From Pomacea canaliculata (Eukaryota; Mollusca; Gastropoda; Architaenioglossa; Ampullariidae), in NCBI RefSeq assembly GCF_003073045.1, contig NC_037591.1:26197319-26261318 (forward strand): DNA of 64,000 bases, written 5' to 3'. Positions 12,854-24,661 of this stretch are shown one piece after another. Position 1 is the stretch's first letter. Every line of letters starts with the position of its first letter. Both the position numbers and the translations under genes were made by a program. Below the pieces are notes generated by a model that made no database searches, was not told the origin of the DNA, and saw only the letters and a list, made by a program, of their open reading frames with translations.

Positions 12854-13844
12854 CTCGTTATATAGAACTTTTGTTTCATCGAAATCCTTGGGAGGGACAA
12901 TACAGTAGCTAATGTTCGGATCTCTGAGGTCCGGTAATATCCGATGTCGACCCAAGCTACGAAGTGCGTTGTCACCAAACCATTCTGTAACACCATGGCG
13001 TCGTGCAGACATGCGTACTTGGCGTGCATGGAGCAGGAATATTCGGGAACAACGGTGTTTGGCGCATGTTTCGGGTAGTCCTTGCGGGCATACAGGCGGG
13101 CTATGATATCCTTATACTGGAATGGCCAAAGCGTGGAACTGTCGTAAAGAAACAATGAAAAATAAGTCACATTCACCTCGCCGCTTGCTGAGAGTAATGT
13201 GTATGTGTGTGCACGTAAATATCGCTGTAAACATGGGTAAATACATTTTCTTTGCATGCATGTAAATAAGACTGTCTGTTCGTGTGAGAGCGTGTGCATA
13301 TGTGTAAATCTGTGTTCGTGCTATCTCGGACCCACATTATGTCGATTAACAAGTGCTCTTACGAACATTAATCATCACCCACGGGTATCAACGTCGCCCT
13401 GATGCTAATATTTCTTCTTCTCTAGCAACAGATGTCCCACCCATCTTTCTCTTACCGATTAACGGATATGACGTGGGTGAGATGTGGCGCCATGTGTGCG
13501 CGCAGTTGCCGGATGTGCTCTCCAAACTTGTCCGAGTCCGTGTAGAAGATCAAAGGAGCGAAAATGCGACCAAAGGCTTCGCTCCACGGGTAGTACGTCT
13601 GCACAGTACCGCCAGCTACCGCCTTTCGGGTGGTCTCCGAAATCGAAGAAAGCAGAGACAAAGGTGAGATTATATTCCTGACAGACAACCGGCTTTTTTG
13701 TTGTACCTGTCAAGGTGATGCCGCTGCTGGTAGTCGCACGTTCCTGAATAAAAAAAAAACAACAAAAAAAAACAAAAATAAAAAAAAACAAGCTGTTACA
13801 AGGTCATCAGAAACTTGATACGGACGGACATAGAGTATGATTTA

Positions 13845-13880
13845 CAGCTCTCACACACACGCACACACACTCACATAGAG
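13845..13880. repeat. CA microsatellite, intron 1 of A
   Basis: An imperfect (CA)n run. The homologous tracts in B (about 22858-22880) and C (about 35655-35675) differ in length. Confidence 0.7.
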
Positions 13881-14422
13881 ACCAATCGCATGCAAGCACA
13901 CACAGAGACACAGGAATGTACATACATATGTAGACATCTACACATAATATTTGATATATTATATATACATCTATACAAGGAACACATCGGTCAATAAAGG
14001 GAGAACAATTTTTGTTGAATAAGATTTTGTTTTCCTTGGAAAATGTGTTCACAATTATCAGGCTACGAACGTATCACAGTCAACAGGTCATCAGTCCCAT
14101 AATAAAGCCGTTCCTGTTTCAAATGTTCTTTTTTATAGTCTATACACTCTTCATAAAGATTAATTATTTTGAATTACTTTCCCCACACACACACACACGA
14201 ATGTTTGCGAGAGAGAGAAAGATAGAAGTGGGTGGGAAAGAAAGTAGTTTGCCTTTTTACCCCAAAGGTCTGAGTCGAAAGGCTTGCAACGGTTGTTTTT
14301 GAGGAGTTGTTTTGAGCCCAGGCATTAGTAGAAACCTTGCGCGACAATCAAAATAAGAATAGGATACAAATATAAGCCAAGTTGCAGTCACTCACATAAA
14401 CTCACTCGCACTCTCTCTCTAA

Positions 14423-14459
14423 CCCCCCCCCCCCCCCCCGCACACACACACACACACAG
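14423..14459. repeat. poly-C plus CA tract, intron 1 of A
   Basis: About 17 C residues followed by (CA)n. The same compound tract is in B at about 23524-23557. Paralogue C does not have it, which supports A/B sisterhood in the 5' half. Confidence 0.8.
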
Positions 14460-15461
14460 AGTTAAACAAAAGCTGTATTTAGTCCACCTAACGCATGACA
14501 CCGGCTGGGTTGCAGGTGAAATCTTTAAATGTTTGGTCTGAATAGTCAACTTACCACTTGAGACTGGTGACTTCAGAGTCATTTTCAAGACCTTACATGC
14601 AGACCAACTAGCGGTGGATTCTAGAAGTCAAAATGTCCTTTCAGAACCTGCATACAATAAACACAACCCACCCAATAGCTCATTGTATGAATCGCGGCGA
14701 GAGGCCAAAGTCAAAGACCAGATATTGTGCTGCTAGAGCGAGACAAGAGAGGAATGTATTCCTCCTCCTTTGTTCTGAAAGCTTTTTGACTGGTCCTGGA
14801 CTTGGGTCTTTCTTCCGCCTCATATCTTAGGACCCTGAAAGACTCACCTTGACTGCAGTAGTATTAATTTTTCTCTCTGTACTCTGGGCGATCAAAACTT
14901 TGTTTAAGGTGTGAAGGCCTTGTTTCCTGTAGAGGAACACGTAGACAGCAAAACTCAAGATGGTTGCTGATAAAATGACCAGCCTTGCAATTTGCATCCT
15001 TCTGGCAGCTGGAATGATTTTCGCCAAAACAAAGAAGAAAATAAAATAAGATAGCAGTCAAAAAAGAAGGAAGAAGAAGGGAAATTCAGTAAATAGTGTA
15101 AAGAAACACTTTTTGTTTTGTTTTGCAAACAGCTGTATGGTATCGTGACTGCGAAGGGGAAAACGTTCCATTGACTTCCCAATTCCCCAAATTATTTATC
15201 TGACCATACCATTATAACCTCCTCCTCATCTCAACCGCACACAGACACGACACATGCTGATTTATCCCCCGTCTCGATTCCCACCATTACACTCACCACC
15301 CGAGTCGGACACATATACACACTTACCGATCTAATCAAACGCTTGGATGATTCGATGCAAACAAATATCAGAAGAGAGCATATTCGCATATAACAGACTC
15401 GCGCACTTCTACAAGACACAGTCATTACAAGTAAATTAAAGACACATGTTATCCACAGAAA

Positions 15462-15580
15462 AGGTACAGGTACAGATTTGTCAGGTACAGACGTCTTCAG
15501 GTACAGATGTGTCCAGGTACAAATGTCTCCAGGTAAACATGCGTCCAGGTACAGACGTCTTCAGGTACTGACATGCGCAG
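15462..15580. repeat. 16-bp minisatellite, 5' flank of A
   Basis: About seven tandem copies of a 16-bp unit near AGGTACAGAYGTSTTC. An almost identical array is upstream of B (24542-24661), but none is upstream of C or D. Confidence 0.8.
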
Positions 15581-16519
15581 GAGGCGCAAGCATGACTGAC
15601 ACCTTCCCTCTAAAGTCTAAACCTATCAATTTTTTTACTTTTAATTGCTGTCATCCAGCAGAATTGAAGAAATTATCATGTCTGGATCCGCGACCTTTTA
15701 ATATTAAGAAACGTGTGTACACATACTGCTATACAGTTATTATATTTATTGTAGTTTACCACTGCTCAGCAGTTAAAGGTATATCTTGCCAAAAGTTCAG
15801 GTGCTTGTTTCGGATCTGGACAAATACTTTTTTTAATTCGATACAGAAACCTAAAAGTTTGATGAACCATTTAAGGGAGACGAAGAAGTACTACAATTTG
15901 TAACATGCTGTGCATATGTAGAATATTTACAAAAACTGGTTGATTGATGTTCTACAAATCCAAACACCTTTCTCTTTTACTAACGGAGCTCCTCTAACAA
16001 TGACTTAGATACATATCTAATCAAGGCAGCAGCTCTCTGAACATTAGTTTAAGTGGTATCTGTTTTATGATGATATTCATTTCTTCGTCTTTAGGAGAAC
16101 TAAACTCCAAACAAGTATACTCAAATTACAAAATGTTTAAAAGTACCTTATTACTAGAATCAGTGAAATATGTATGTGTGTGTATGTGTTTGTTTGTTAT
16201 ATAGATATTGTATATAAAGATAGGAATGTGTGTATATATATATATTTAAATATCCCAATACCCTTAAAGAGTGACAGATGAATGAAAAAATATCTTGAAC
16301 ATTTGAATCTTTATGTGTGCCTGTCCATTTCAATATAGCATGGCTCTGATGAAGAAATATTAGTATTCTTAAATATCCATATTGCATTCCTTACATACAG
16401 AAAACTCGTTGAAATCTTGGACAAGTTTCTCAGTAATAGTAAATAAGAAGAAGAAAGTGAAATTATACTTGTCTGTACTTCTATCAAGTGACTCCACTTA
16501 AACAAAAACTTGCAGGTTG

Positions 16520-16905
16520 GGCGTAAACCTTTCCTACTGAGTGTCCTGTGAATCGTGTATTACATTAGCTTGTTCTCCCTTTACACCATCAGCAGCAAAC
16601 ACGACTCACCTCGCCAGCGGCATTTTCCCCAGATCTGTAAAATATTCTGAATTCTCATTGTCAACTGATGGACCCCTCGACAGGGAACCTGCGCTCCACC
16701 CGTTGCCAGTCCTTGGTGACGAAATCGTCTCCGTCCGTCAATCACCTGCCGATGCCACGCCTTGTAAGCACGACACGAAAATGTCATGAACGTGTACTGC
16801 CAGTCCTTCCTTGCGAGTGGCCATGGCAAGACGGAGGTTACTGACAAAAGAACCCTGTTTGTATTGACAATGGAGTTCAGTCACGTGCTAAAACGTCTTT
16901 GCAGG
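16520..16905. other. conserved block upstream of paralogue A
   Basis: About 385 bp that is also found upstream of B (split by insertions, 26128-26283 plus 27324-27540) and C (40545-40935). The best-preserved part, around 16690-16800, changes little between A and C even where neighbouring DNA has diverged. On the minus strand it contains ACAAGG and CAGGTGATTG words that could be splice borders. No frame is clearly coding in all copies. It could be a promoter or 5' non-coding exon of the cluster, or simply an older repeat. Confidence 0.35.
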
Positions 16906-17497
16906 TCACAGGACAACAAAACCCACAACTTGTCCACTGGACCCAGCATCCACCCCACTACTGGTAGACTGTCCTGACGTCCTACTCCCTGCCCTTACAG
17001 AGATAGTAAAGGTATAGCTTGATCTCTGGCATTTTCCATCTACGTTCAAAACACCCTTAGGGAAACCGCTGTTAAAATATCCTACCCTCGACATCAACGT
17101 ATTAAACAATCACCGCACATTCTCAAATTTGCCATTTCTTTCTGAAATTCTCGAGAATATGGTTCTTAAGTAACTTTTATCCTATCTTAACTCTGAAAAT
17201 GGGATTTCTCTATCGCACTTTTCATATTACTGCGACAAGCTACAATTTGGCTGCTCTGGATAGGGTTCCCATCTCATTTCTCACCATGTCAGACCTGTCT
17301 GATGCCTTTGATACTATAGACCACACTACTCTAATTCATAGACAGTACTCTCTATGGTATCTCAAGCTCCCGACTCAACTGGTTTCAGTCATATCTCTCG
17401 CATAAGCCTCAGTAATAGTGGATGGCTCCGTGTCTCGACCAGTTTCTATACACTCAGGAGTCCCCCAAGTTTATGTTCTTGGTTCCATCCTCTTTAT
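16905..17497 (+). mobile_element. CR1/L2-like LINE fragment in the A/B spacer
   Basis: Conceptual plus-strand pieces read PLDPASTPLLVDCPDVLLPA, TPLGKPLLK and MSDLSDAFDTIDHTTLIHRQ. They are in the order of the non-LTR reverse transcriptase region (pre-RT 'lLDcL...lLP', then 'LLDLSAAFDTIDH'). The frame changes several times. A paralogous and longer copy is at 27545-28875. Conserved-block DNA upstream of C lacks it, so it entered before the A/B spacer was duplicated but after separation from C's flank. Confidence 0.7.
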
Positions 17498-17575
17498 CAG
17501 TGGTGTCCAACCTTTTCTTGCTCGAGGTTCACACTGGACATGATACAAAATCTCGCGGGCTATAACATGGCGATT
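17498..17575. mobile_element. hAT-type MITE left end inside the LINE
   Basis: It begins CAGTGGTGTCCAACC directly after CTCTTTAT (17490-17497). The paralogous copy at 28160-28324 is complete, and CTCTTTAT follows its right end. Here the right end is missing, apparently through a deletion that also removed the distal LINE. Confidence 0.55.
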
Positions 17576-18049
17576 TTCCCGAATCACCATAACACGCTGA
17601 TGGTCAGACGTAGTGACAATAATACTGTTACCAACGTGAGCATGCTGACAGGTGAAAACAGTCACTTTCACGCCTTAAAACCAATGGATAAGTGAAGTTC
17701 TAAACTGAGTCAGCAGGTTTTCACCATTGGAACCTATGGACTCACCTCAAGAGCGAGGAGGATGGGGGCAAATCAGTGTATCAGGGGGAAGGTCGTCTGG
17801 CTCTGATGAACGGAGCTGAGACGAGTTGACAAACGTCATAATTATAATGACATCAAAGACTAGTTTGACGTCAGGAGAGACGCAGCTGTAGTTGGTTGTG
17901 GTTAAGCTGTCGCCATTAAAGATGACGACATTTGCTGACGCAAGTCCTGCGTTTGACTGAGTGCGTGGGGGGAGTGGAGGCTACACCTCACAACATCACC
18001 TCACACCCCCACCAGCGAAGCCAGGACAGTCTTTTAGAGGATCAGTGTG

Positions 18050-18430
18050 GCTCGCCATTTCTCTTCCTAAAGGCATGGTCGTCAGAAACAAACACTATCC
18101 ACTCCCTTTTGTTCTGCAGAAGTCTATTGAAAAGGAAGCAGATCGAGTACTTAGGATGGGAGTATCTGAGCCGTCAAATTCACCATTCTCATCGCCTGGA
18201 CTCCTTACGAAGAAGGACGGAAATATCCTCCTTTGCGCCGATTATCGAACTTTAAATCAAATAACTAGGTTTGATACGAAACCGATTCCTATTTCAGAGG
18301 ATGTATATCCTAAGTTGAAAATGCTAAGGACTTCACTCGGAAGTTGGATCTCGCTAAAGGGTACTGGCAAATCGCCGTTAAAAAAAGACCAACTGAACTT
18401 GTCATGGGAACTTTTAATCAAAGACTTTTA
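18050..18430 (+). mobile_element. Ty3/Gypsy pol (reverse transcriptase) relic
   Basis: Fossil. The conceptual translation contains EADRVLRMGVSEPSNSPFSS and LCADYRTLNQITRFDTKPIP, diagnostic of Gypsy-type reverse transcriptase. It is a fragment of one domain, clearly broken. A second, shorter copy from the same duplicated spacer lies at 31046-31330. Confidence 0.75.
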
Positions 18431-20093
18431 ATTCGGAGAGAGGGTACTGGTCTGTGTTTCTTATATAGTTCAGCATTTCTGTTTGTTGATTCCCCACCCA
18501 TCCCTCACCTAATGTTGTATTCATTTTTGTTGGTGTTTTAATCTTGCGTGTATGTATATACTGTCAATCCCTGTCAATACCTGAACATGTGCTTTTGCGG
18601 GACTTTGTTATATTAAGTTCAGGTAAACGCTATGCCATGCCAGTATGCAAAAGCAATAGGCATCTGAAATCTTTTCATAAAACAAAGAAAGATGGAAAAA
18701 AGACGCAGACCTTTTCTGTGCCCTCATTAGTGCTTGAGGATTTGGGGGTCGTGTGAAGGGATGTATTTCTTAAACTGACTGACGTGTAGATAACGTTTTT
18801 TCCTGCAGTCATGTTATGGTGGGCGGTCAGAGTCACACCTATAATTTTCTTCTTCTTTTCCCGCGGGAGTACCTCGCGGTAGACAAAAAAAAAAACACAC
18901 ACAAAAAAACAAAAAAAAATGACAAAAAAACCCAAAACAACAACAAAAATAAATATAAAAAACGCACAAAAGTGTAACACATTATTAATAACACCACCCA
19001 CATTCCTTTCTCTTCTTAACCTATACTTCTCTGTCAGCAGCAACATTCATCAGCAACAGGCGCGTCGCATGTATTCTTTAATGACACTCATCTACAAAAC
19101 ACTGGCTCATGCTACTCTTCAAAGAATAATGTGGAGGAAATGAAACCGAGATAAACGGACATAAAAGCTATTATTAATTACATGCTTTACCGAAATAATT
19201 CCAGTCGTGTCCCTGTTAGGGTTAAGTACTGACACAGTTGTAACTAGCGAACGGTTGTTCAAAACCTCTGCTGACTACGTTTTACTTCATAAAAATAGTT
19301 GTTATCACCGCAGCGCCACACCGCCACCTTTCCACATTCCCACAGTTACCAGAACAAAAACACCCACAAACATTTTGTCACACAACCTTTTGCGAACGAA
19401 TTCAGTTTGTCTTCTATTTGTCACCAGCACTGTGGCCTTTTCTTGCGTCCCTCGTATGATGTCTCATTCCGCTAAGGGCATATTTCTTCGAAGTGTCAGT
19501 AATGCTCTATATAAATATTTACTTATCATCATTATTATAAATAAGGCACCCAATCGAGCTACTGATACTGCGTAAAAGGTCCACACGCGGAATAATAACG
19601 TTTGAGAGTTTGACGGACGTGAACCATCTTGCCTTTTGTTTCTGTTTACCTTGTTTTGGCGCGTTTTCCACTAATCTTAAAAAAATTCTGCACTTTTTCC
19701 ATTTCTCGTTAGATAAATACTACGCCGAAGCACAAAGTTTGCAGCTGTCAACACTTCTCACTCGACCAGTCATTGGTATTTCTGAAAGGGCATATCACGT
19801 CTTACACTTCTCAGTTACCCACAAGACATTCCAGACTAAATTCGCTATTCATTTTGTCGAGTGTTCTTTCAACATGATCTCAATCTGTAGTGATGGCCAA
19901 TTACCGGCCACAATCACAGATTGATGCCTAATATGCATATTCTCTTGCTGGTACAACCGCCTTCGACGGCCAGCTACATTGCAGTTTTTGGCCTCACACC
20001 TCTTGGACTTGATTCAGCAGTTCGAGAACGACTCCACAGTTACAAATGTTCCCCACAGTGTTTTCTCCCTCTATAATACCCGATATACTACTT
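18431..20093. other. spacer 3' of paralogue B, no gene
   Basis: It aligns with 31330-32704, the corresponding flank of C, including an A-rich tract at 18884-18960. No coding region is recognised. A retroposon-like tail ('ctctataaatatttac', ATT repeats) is at about 19505-19545 and has its partner at about 32413-32450. Confidence 0.5.
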
Positions 20094-20710
20094 TCAAACT
20101 GGACGTAGAAGAGAGTTGCCCAGTTGAAACCATCCATGTGTTCCTGGTAGCACAGCGATATCCACAGTCAATCTTTACATCTCTTTTGCCTTCAGTAGTC
20201 ATACTGGCATATAGTGTCTGCAAAAAACAAAAAGGTTTAATGAGGCAGGTAAAGCATGGCATGGTGCTGTGCACTTTTTATAATAACTGTACAAAGCTCA
20301 GTCCAAGATGTCAACGAGTTATCTGTGTGTAAGGACTGCAATACGAATACTAATACTTAGCAAAGCCATGCTATCTTGAAATGAAGTATTATGTCTCCAC
20401 ACTAATTGCCAGCCCAGATTGTTGTTTACAGTCCAGTAAGACAACGAGCAACTTGTGGATTACCTGTTGGTCCGTGGAGCTCAGATTACGCTCGAGGAGT
20501 AAAAATGTGGCCGCCCTCTTGTATTCATCACAGAGTCTGAGCATGACCTCGCGTGTTGCTATGAACATCCCTCCTCCGACCCACACGTCGTTATCGTAGA
20601 ATATATCTCGTGCCGAGAGATTGAAATTTGGCATGTATACCTGCAAGGCATATGACACGTTTATAAGTAGACCTGAACTGTATTGTGATATGTAAGAATA
20701 TTTTATAGAA

Positions 20711-20765
20711 CAAAACAAACTTTATTGAGCAAGCCTTCGGCCTTCGAGGGGTGAATGGTTTGCAT
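20711..20765 (-). repeat. retroposon 3' end, intron 3 of B
   Basis: On the minus strand it reads 'cacccctcgaaggccgaagg' then 'cttgctcaataaagtttg'. This matches the tail at 57126-57183 and the paralogous site in C at 33583-33632. It is the 3' end of a LINE or SINE with a short TTYG-type tail. Confidence 0.55.
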
Positions 20766-20798
20766 TTTCAGAGGTTGACTATTAGGCATCGCTAAGAA

Positions 20799-20964
20799 CA
20801 GACCTGGCAAAATCCGGCCCGCCTCCTGTCTGACGGCCGCCCCGCTGGCCGCCCGCCATATATATACAGTATTGGGTAAACTGAGTTAACTATATTAGTC
20901 CGGCCCTCTAGAACCGTCCCAGTTTCTCATCTGGCCCCTTGAGAAAATTAATTGCCCACCCCTG
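20799..20964. mobile_element. hAT-type MITE, intron 3 of B
   Basis: 166 bp. The left end is CAGACCTGGCAAAATCCGGC and the right end, read on the minus strand, is CAGGGGTGGGCAATTAATTT. It is flanked by the 8-bp target duplication GCTAAGAA (20791-20798 and 20965-20972). Paralogue C at about 33662 has a single near-identical site with no insertion, so the MITE arrived after B and C separated. Confidence 0.8.
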
Positions 20965-21527
20965 GCTAAGAAGCATAAGCAATGTGTATATATATACACA
21001 CACATAAACAGTTAGCAATCACATTTGTGTATCTGCCTTACAATTCAGTAATGCAATACTCCCATTCAAGAAACAATCATACGCATTTGAAATGCCTTGA
21101 AAACAGATAGCAATCAGTTGGAAAAAAAATTTTAACATTTGTAAGTCTAAGTAACATAGCTAACTTAAAACTTAAATCTGGGGAGTGTTTTATCCTTTTG
21201 GTAGGCATGGACTATGTAGGATAGTGCTCAGACTATCAGGAACCTGTGAGCACAATTTATCTTCACATAAGAAGATTTTACAAAGTATTAGAGACGTTCT
21301 TTTAAATCAGTGATGCGGAACGTCTGGAAGCGAAATCATTAATGGCCGAGCGAAGCAGCAAGTGTGACTGGTAAGTGAATCACGACGATAAGATAAATTT
21401 GGAGGGACAAGGGAGGAACGTGAATGACGAGATAGAGAAGACATATAAGAGTACATGATGGATGACACATTAGGTGCTTGCGTTGTGTGCCACGACGTCA
21501 GGGACGGAAGGACCGTTTTGCGTGCTC

Positions 21528-21724
21528 TGCGCATGCGCAGTTCATTACCGCTCTGCATATCGTCTGCACAATAAAACAAGCTGTGGACGACGACTGACAT
21601 GCGCATGGTGATCAGGTTTCACTGGCTGGGAAGAGACAGGACAAGGACAACATGACCGTTATCGATGTGAGATGCAAACAGGTAAAAAAAAGAGTAGGTA
21701 AAGAGCTTTATATGCGCATGCGCA
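21528..21724. promoter_or_regulatory. paired NRF1-like palindromes, intron 3 of B
   Basis: The 12-bp palindrome TGCGCATGCGCA occurs twice, at 21528-21539 and 21713-21724, 185 bp apart. This is the consensus bound by NRF1 in animals. The pair is kept in C at 34308-34319 and 34494-34505. It might mark an internal promoter or a captured CpG element; function is inferred from the motif only. Confidence 0.3.
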
Positions 21725-23523
21725 GACCGTGCCAGGATGGTGCGATGACTCCAAGGACAAACAACGTTTTAAACATGTTAACACACAACTTTTCTTATGA
21801 CGACTTTTGACACAGGCTTCTATGAAACCCGTTGACTTTACCATATGTGTTGTGGAATAGGAACTAATCGTACATCAGGTGTCCGTCACAAAACCTTTAC
21901 GTACCTGGTTATAAAGAACTTTTGTTTCATTGAAATCCTTGGGAGGGACAATACAGTAGCTAATGTTTGGATTTCTGAGGTCCCGGTAATATCCGATGTC
22001 GACCCAAGCTACGAAGTGCGTTGTCACCAAACCATGCTGTAACACCATGGCGTCGTGCAGACATGCGTACTTGGCGTGCATGGAGCAGGAATATTCGGGA
22101 ACAACGGTGTTTGGCTCATGTTTCGGGTAGTTCGTCTGGGCATACAGGCGGGCTATGATATCCTTATACTGGAATGGCCAAAGCGTGGAACTGTCGTAAA
22201 GAAACAATGAAAAATAAGTCACCTTCACCTCGCCGCTTGCTGAGAATAGTGTGTGTGTGTGTGTGTGCGCGCGCTCGTTTGTATCTTTTTATCCCTGCAA
22301 GCAGAATTGAATACATGTGTTTGTGCGTGTGTGATTGTGTATGTGTATGTGTGTAAATATCTCTGCACGTGATTGACAAATGCTTTTATGAAAATTAATC
22401 ATCACCCGGATATCAACGTCACCCTGATGCTAATATATCTTTTTCTCTAGCAACAGATGTCCCATCCATCCTTCTCTTACCGATTAACGGATATGACGTG
22501 GGTGAAATTTGGCGCCATGTGTGCGCGCAGTTGCCGGATGTGCTCCCCAAACTTGTCCGAGTCCGTGTAGAAGATCAAAGGAGCGTAAATGCGACCAAAG
22601 GCTTCGCTCCACGGGTAGTACGTCTGCACAGTCCGCCAGTCACCGCCTTTCTGGTGGTCTCCGAAATCGAAGAAAGCAGAGACAAAGGTGAGATTATATT
22701 CCTGACAGACAACCGGCTTTTTTGTTGTACCTGTCAAGGTGATGCCGCTGCTGGTAGTCGCACGTTCCTGAATAAAAAAAAAAAAAAAGAAAGACAAGCT
22801 GTTACAAGATCATCAGAAACTTGATACGGACGGACATAGAGTATGATTTACATCTTCTCACACACCCACACACGCTCATAAATAGAGACCAATCGCATGC
22901 ACGCACACACAGAGACACAGGAATGTACATACATATGTAGACATCTACACATACACATAATATATAATATATAGACATCTATACACGGAACACATCGATC
23001 AATAAAGGGAGAACAATTTTTGTTGAATAAGATTTTGTTTTCCTTGGAAAATGTGTTCACAATTATCAGGCTACGAACGTATCACAGTCAACAGGTCATC
23101 AGTCCCATAATAAAGCCGTTCCTGTTTCAGATGTTCTTTTTTATAGTCTATACACTCTTCATAAAGAATTAATTATTTTGATACCAGTATCCTTATTATG
23201 ACTTGATAATAGCAGTGACTGCTGGAAATGGGAAGGGCACTATTTTTTTTTTTAACAAAGAGCCATCTTTATTTCTTCCCCCCCCCCCCACACACACACA
23301 CGAATGTTTGCGAGAGAGAGAAAGATAGAAGCGGGTGGGAAAGAAAGTAGTTTGCCTTTTTAACCCAAAGGTCTGAGTCGAAAGGCTTGCAACGGTTGTT
23401 TTTGAGGAGTTGTTTTGAGCCCAGGCATTAGTAGAAATTTGCGCGACAATCAAAATAAGAATAGGATACAAATATAAGCCAAGTTGCAGTCACTCACATA
23501 AACTCACTCGCACTCTCTCTCTA

Positions 23524-23557
23524 ACCCCCCCCCCCCCCACCACACACACACACACAG
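23524..23557. repeat. poly-C plus CA tract, intron 1 of B
   Basis: Paralogue of the tract at 14423-14459 in A. A similar C-run/CA tract at about 23279-23300 marks where B switches from C-like to A-like sequence. Confidence 0.75.
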
Positions 23558-24541
23558 AGTTAAACAAAAGCTGTATTTAGTCCAACTAACGCATGACACC
23601 GGCTGGGTTGCAGGTGAAATCTTTAAATGTTTGGTCTGAATAGTCAACTTACCACTTGAGACTGGTGACTTCAGAGTCATTTTCAAGACCTTACATGCAG
23701 ACCAACTAGCGGTGGATTCTAGAAGTCAAAATGTCCTTTCAGAACCTGCATACAATAAACACAACCTACCCAATAGCTCATTGTATGAATCGCGGCGAGA
23801 GGCCAAAGTCAAAGACCAGATATTGTGCTGCTAGAGCGAGACAAGAGAGGAATGTATTCCTCCTCCTTCATTCTGAAAGCTTTTTGACTGGTCCTGGACT
23901 TGGGTCTTTCTTCCGCCTCATATCTTAGGACCCTGAAAGACTCACCTTGACTGCAGTAGTATTAATTTCTGTCTCTGTACTCTGGACGATCAAAGCTTTG
24001 TTTAAGGTGTAAAGGCTTTGTTTCCTGTAGAGGAACACGTAGACAGCAAAACACAAGATGGTTGCTGATAAAATGGCCTTTCTGGCAGCTGGAATGATTT
24101 TCGCCAAAACAAAGAAGAAAATAAAATAAGATAGCAGTCAAAAAAGAAGGAAGAAGAAGGGAAATTCAGTAAATAGTGTAAAGAAACACTTTTTGTTTTG
24201 TTTTGCAAACAGCAGTATGGTATCGTGACTGCGAAGGGGAAAACGTTCCATTGACTTCCCAATTCCCAAATTATTTTATCTGACCATACCATTATAACCT
24301 CCTCCTCATCTCAACCGCACACAGACACGACACATGCTGATTTATCCCCCGTCTCGATTCCCACCATTACACTCACCACCCGAGTCGGACACATATACAC
24401 ACTTACCGATCTAATCAAACGCTTGGATGATTAGATGCAAACAAATATCAGAAGAGAGCATATTCGCATATAACAGACTCGCGCACTTCTACAAGACACA
24501 GTCATTACAAGTAAATTAAAGACACATGTTATCCACAGAAA

Positions 24542-24661
24542 AGGTACAGGTACAGATTTGTCAGGTACAGAGGTCTTCAGGTACAGATGTGTCCAGGTAC
24601 AAATGTCTCCAGGTAAACATGCGTCCAGGTACAGACGTCTTCAGGTACTGACATGCGCAGG
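24542..24661. repeat. 16-bp minisatellite, 5' flank of B
   Basis: Same unit and nearly the same copy order as 15462-15580, which supports common origin of the 5' halves of A and B. Confidence 0.8.

Larger units (their letters stand above)
8521..14997 (-). pseudogene. HtrL/YibB-family type II membrane protein, paralogue A (frameshifted)
   Basis: Five coding exons on the minus strand, in order: 14848-14997 (ATG, 50 codons, transmembrane anchor), 13456-13743, 12854-13138, 11338-11514 and 8521-8646 (stop). All borders are GT/AG and match paralogues B, C and D. The lumenal part keeps FVSAFFDFG, APLIFYTDS, SMHAKYACLHDAM, HFVAWVDIGYYR, VWVGGGMFIATREV, STDQQ and a final WFKLGNSLL. These follow the order of the HtrL/YibB family (E. 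coli YibB has TAFFDIG, WIDFGY and a late IIGG block). Exon 2 has one extra base near 13606-13618 and exon 3 lacks one base in the GGTCCGG at about 12928-12934. The frame is thus broken twice, and a solo-LTR-like element sits in intron 4. It is probably a pseudogene unless these are assembly errors. Confidence 0.7.
20094..24088 (-). pseudogene. HtrL/YibB-family type II membrane protein, paralogue B (start lost, C-terminal frameshift)
   Basis: Exons in order: 23946-24088, 22481-22767 (287 nt), 21905-22190 (286 nt), 20464-20640 (177 nt) and 20094-20217. Exons 2 to 4 are open and in phase and keep all family motifs (FVSAFFDFGDHQKGG, WVDIGYYRDL, VWVGGGMFIATREV). About 22 bp that carry the initiator ATG in A (and its MRSH-type equivalent in C and D) are missing from exon 1; the anchor ILSATILCFAVYVFLY remains, but no in-frame ATG precedes it. 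In exon 5 a run of T at 20173-20175 has one base more than in C. This changes the conserved C terminus (normally WFQLGNSLL) to an unrelated tail ending near 20071. The 3' half is near-identical to C and the 5' half to A. Most likely a recombinant pseudogene, unless an upstream exon supplies a start. Confidence 0.68.

Noticed and set aside
14388-14588. Possible extra exon between exons 1 and 2 of A (and 23504-23686 of B), with a GTAAGT donor
   Set aside because: Exons 1 and 2 already join in phase 0, its insertion would break the phase, and C and D have no equivalent.
16786-16977. Plus-strand 63-codon frame repeated at 27422-27613
   Set aside because: It spans the junction between the conserved block and the LINE, so the frame is shared only because the region was duplicated.
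17961-18431. 156-codon open frame as a host gene
   Set aside because: Its content is Gypsy-type reverse transcriptase, repeated at 31046; a fossil fragment and not a host gene.
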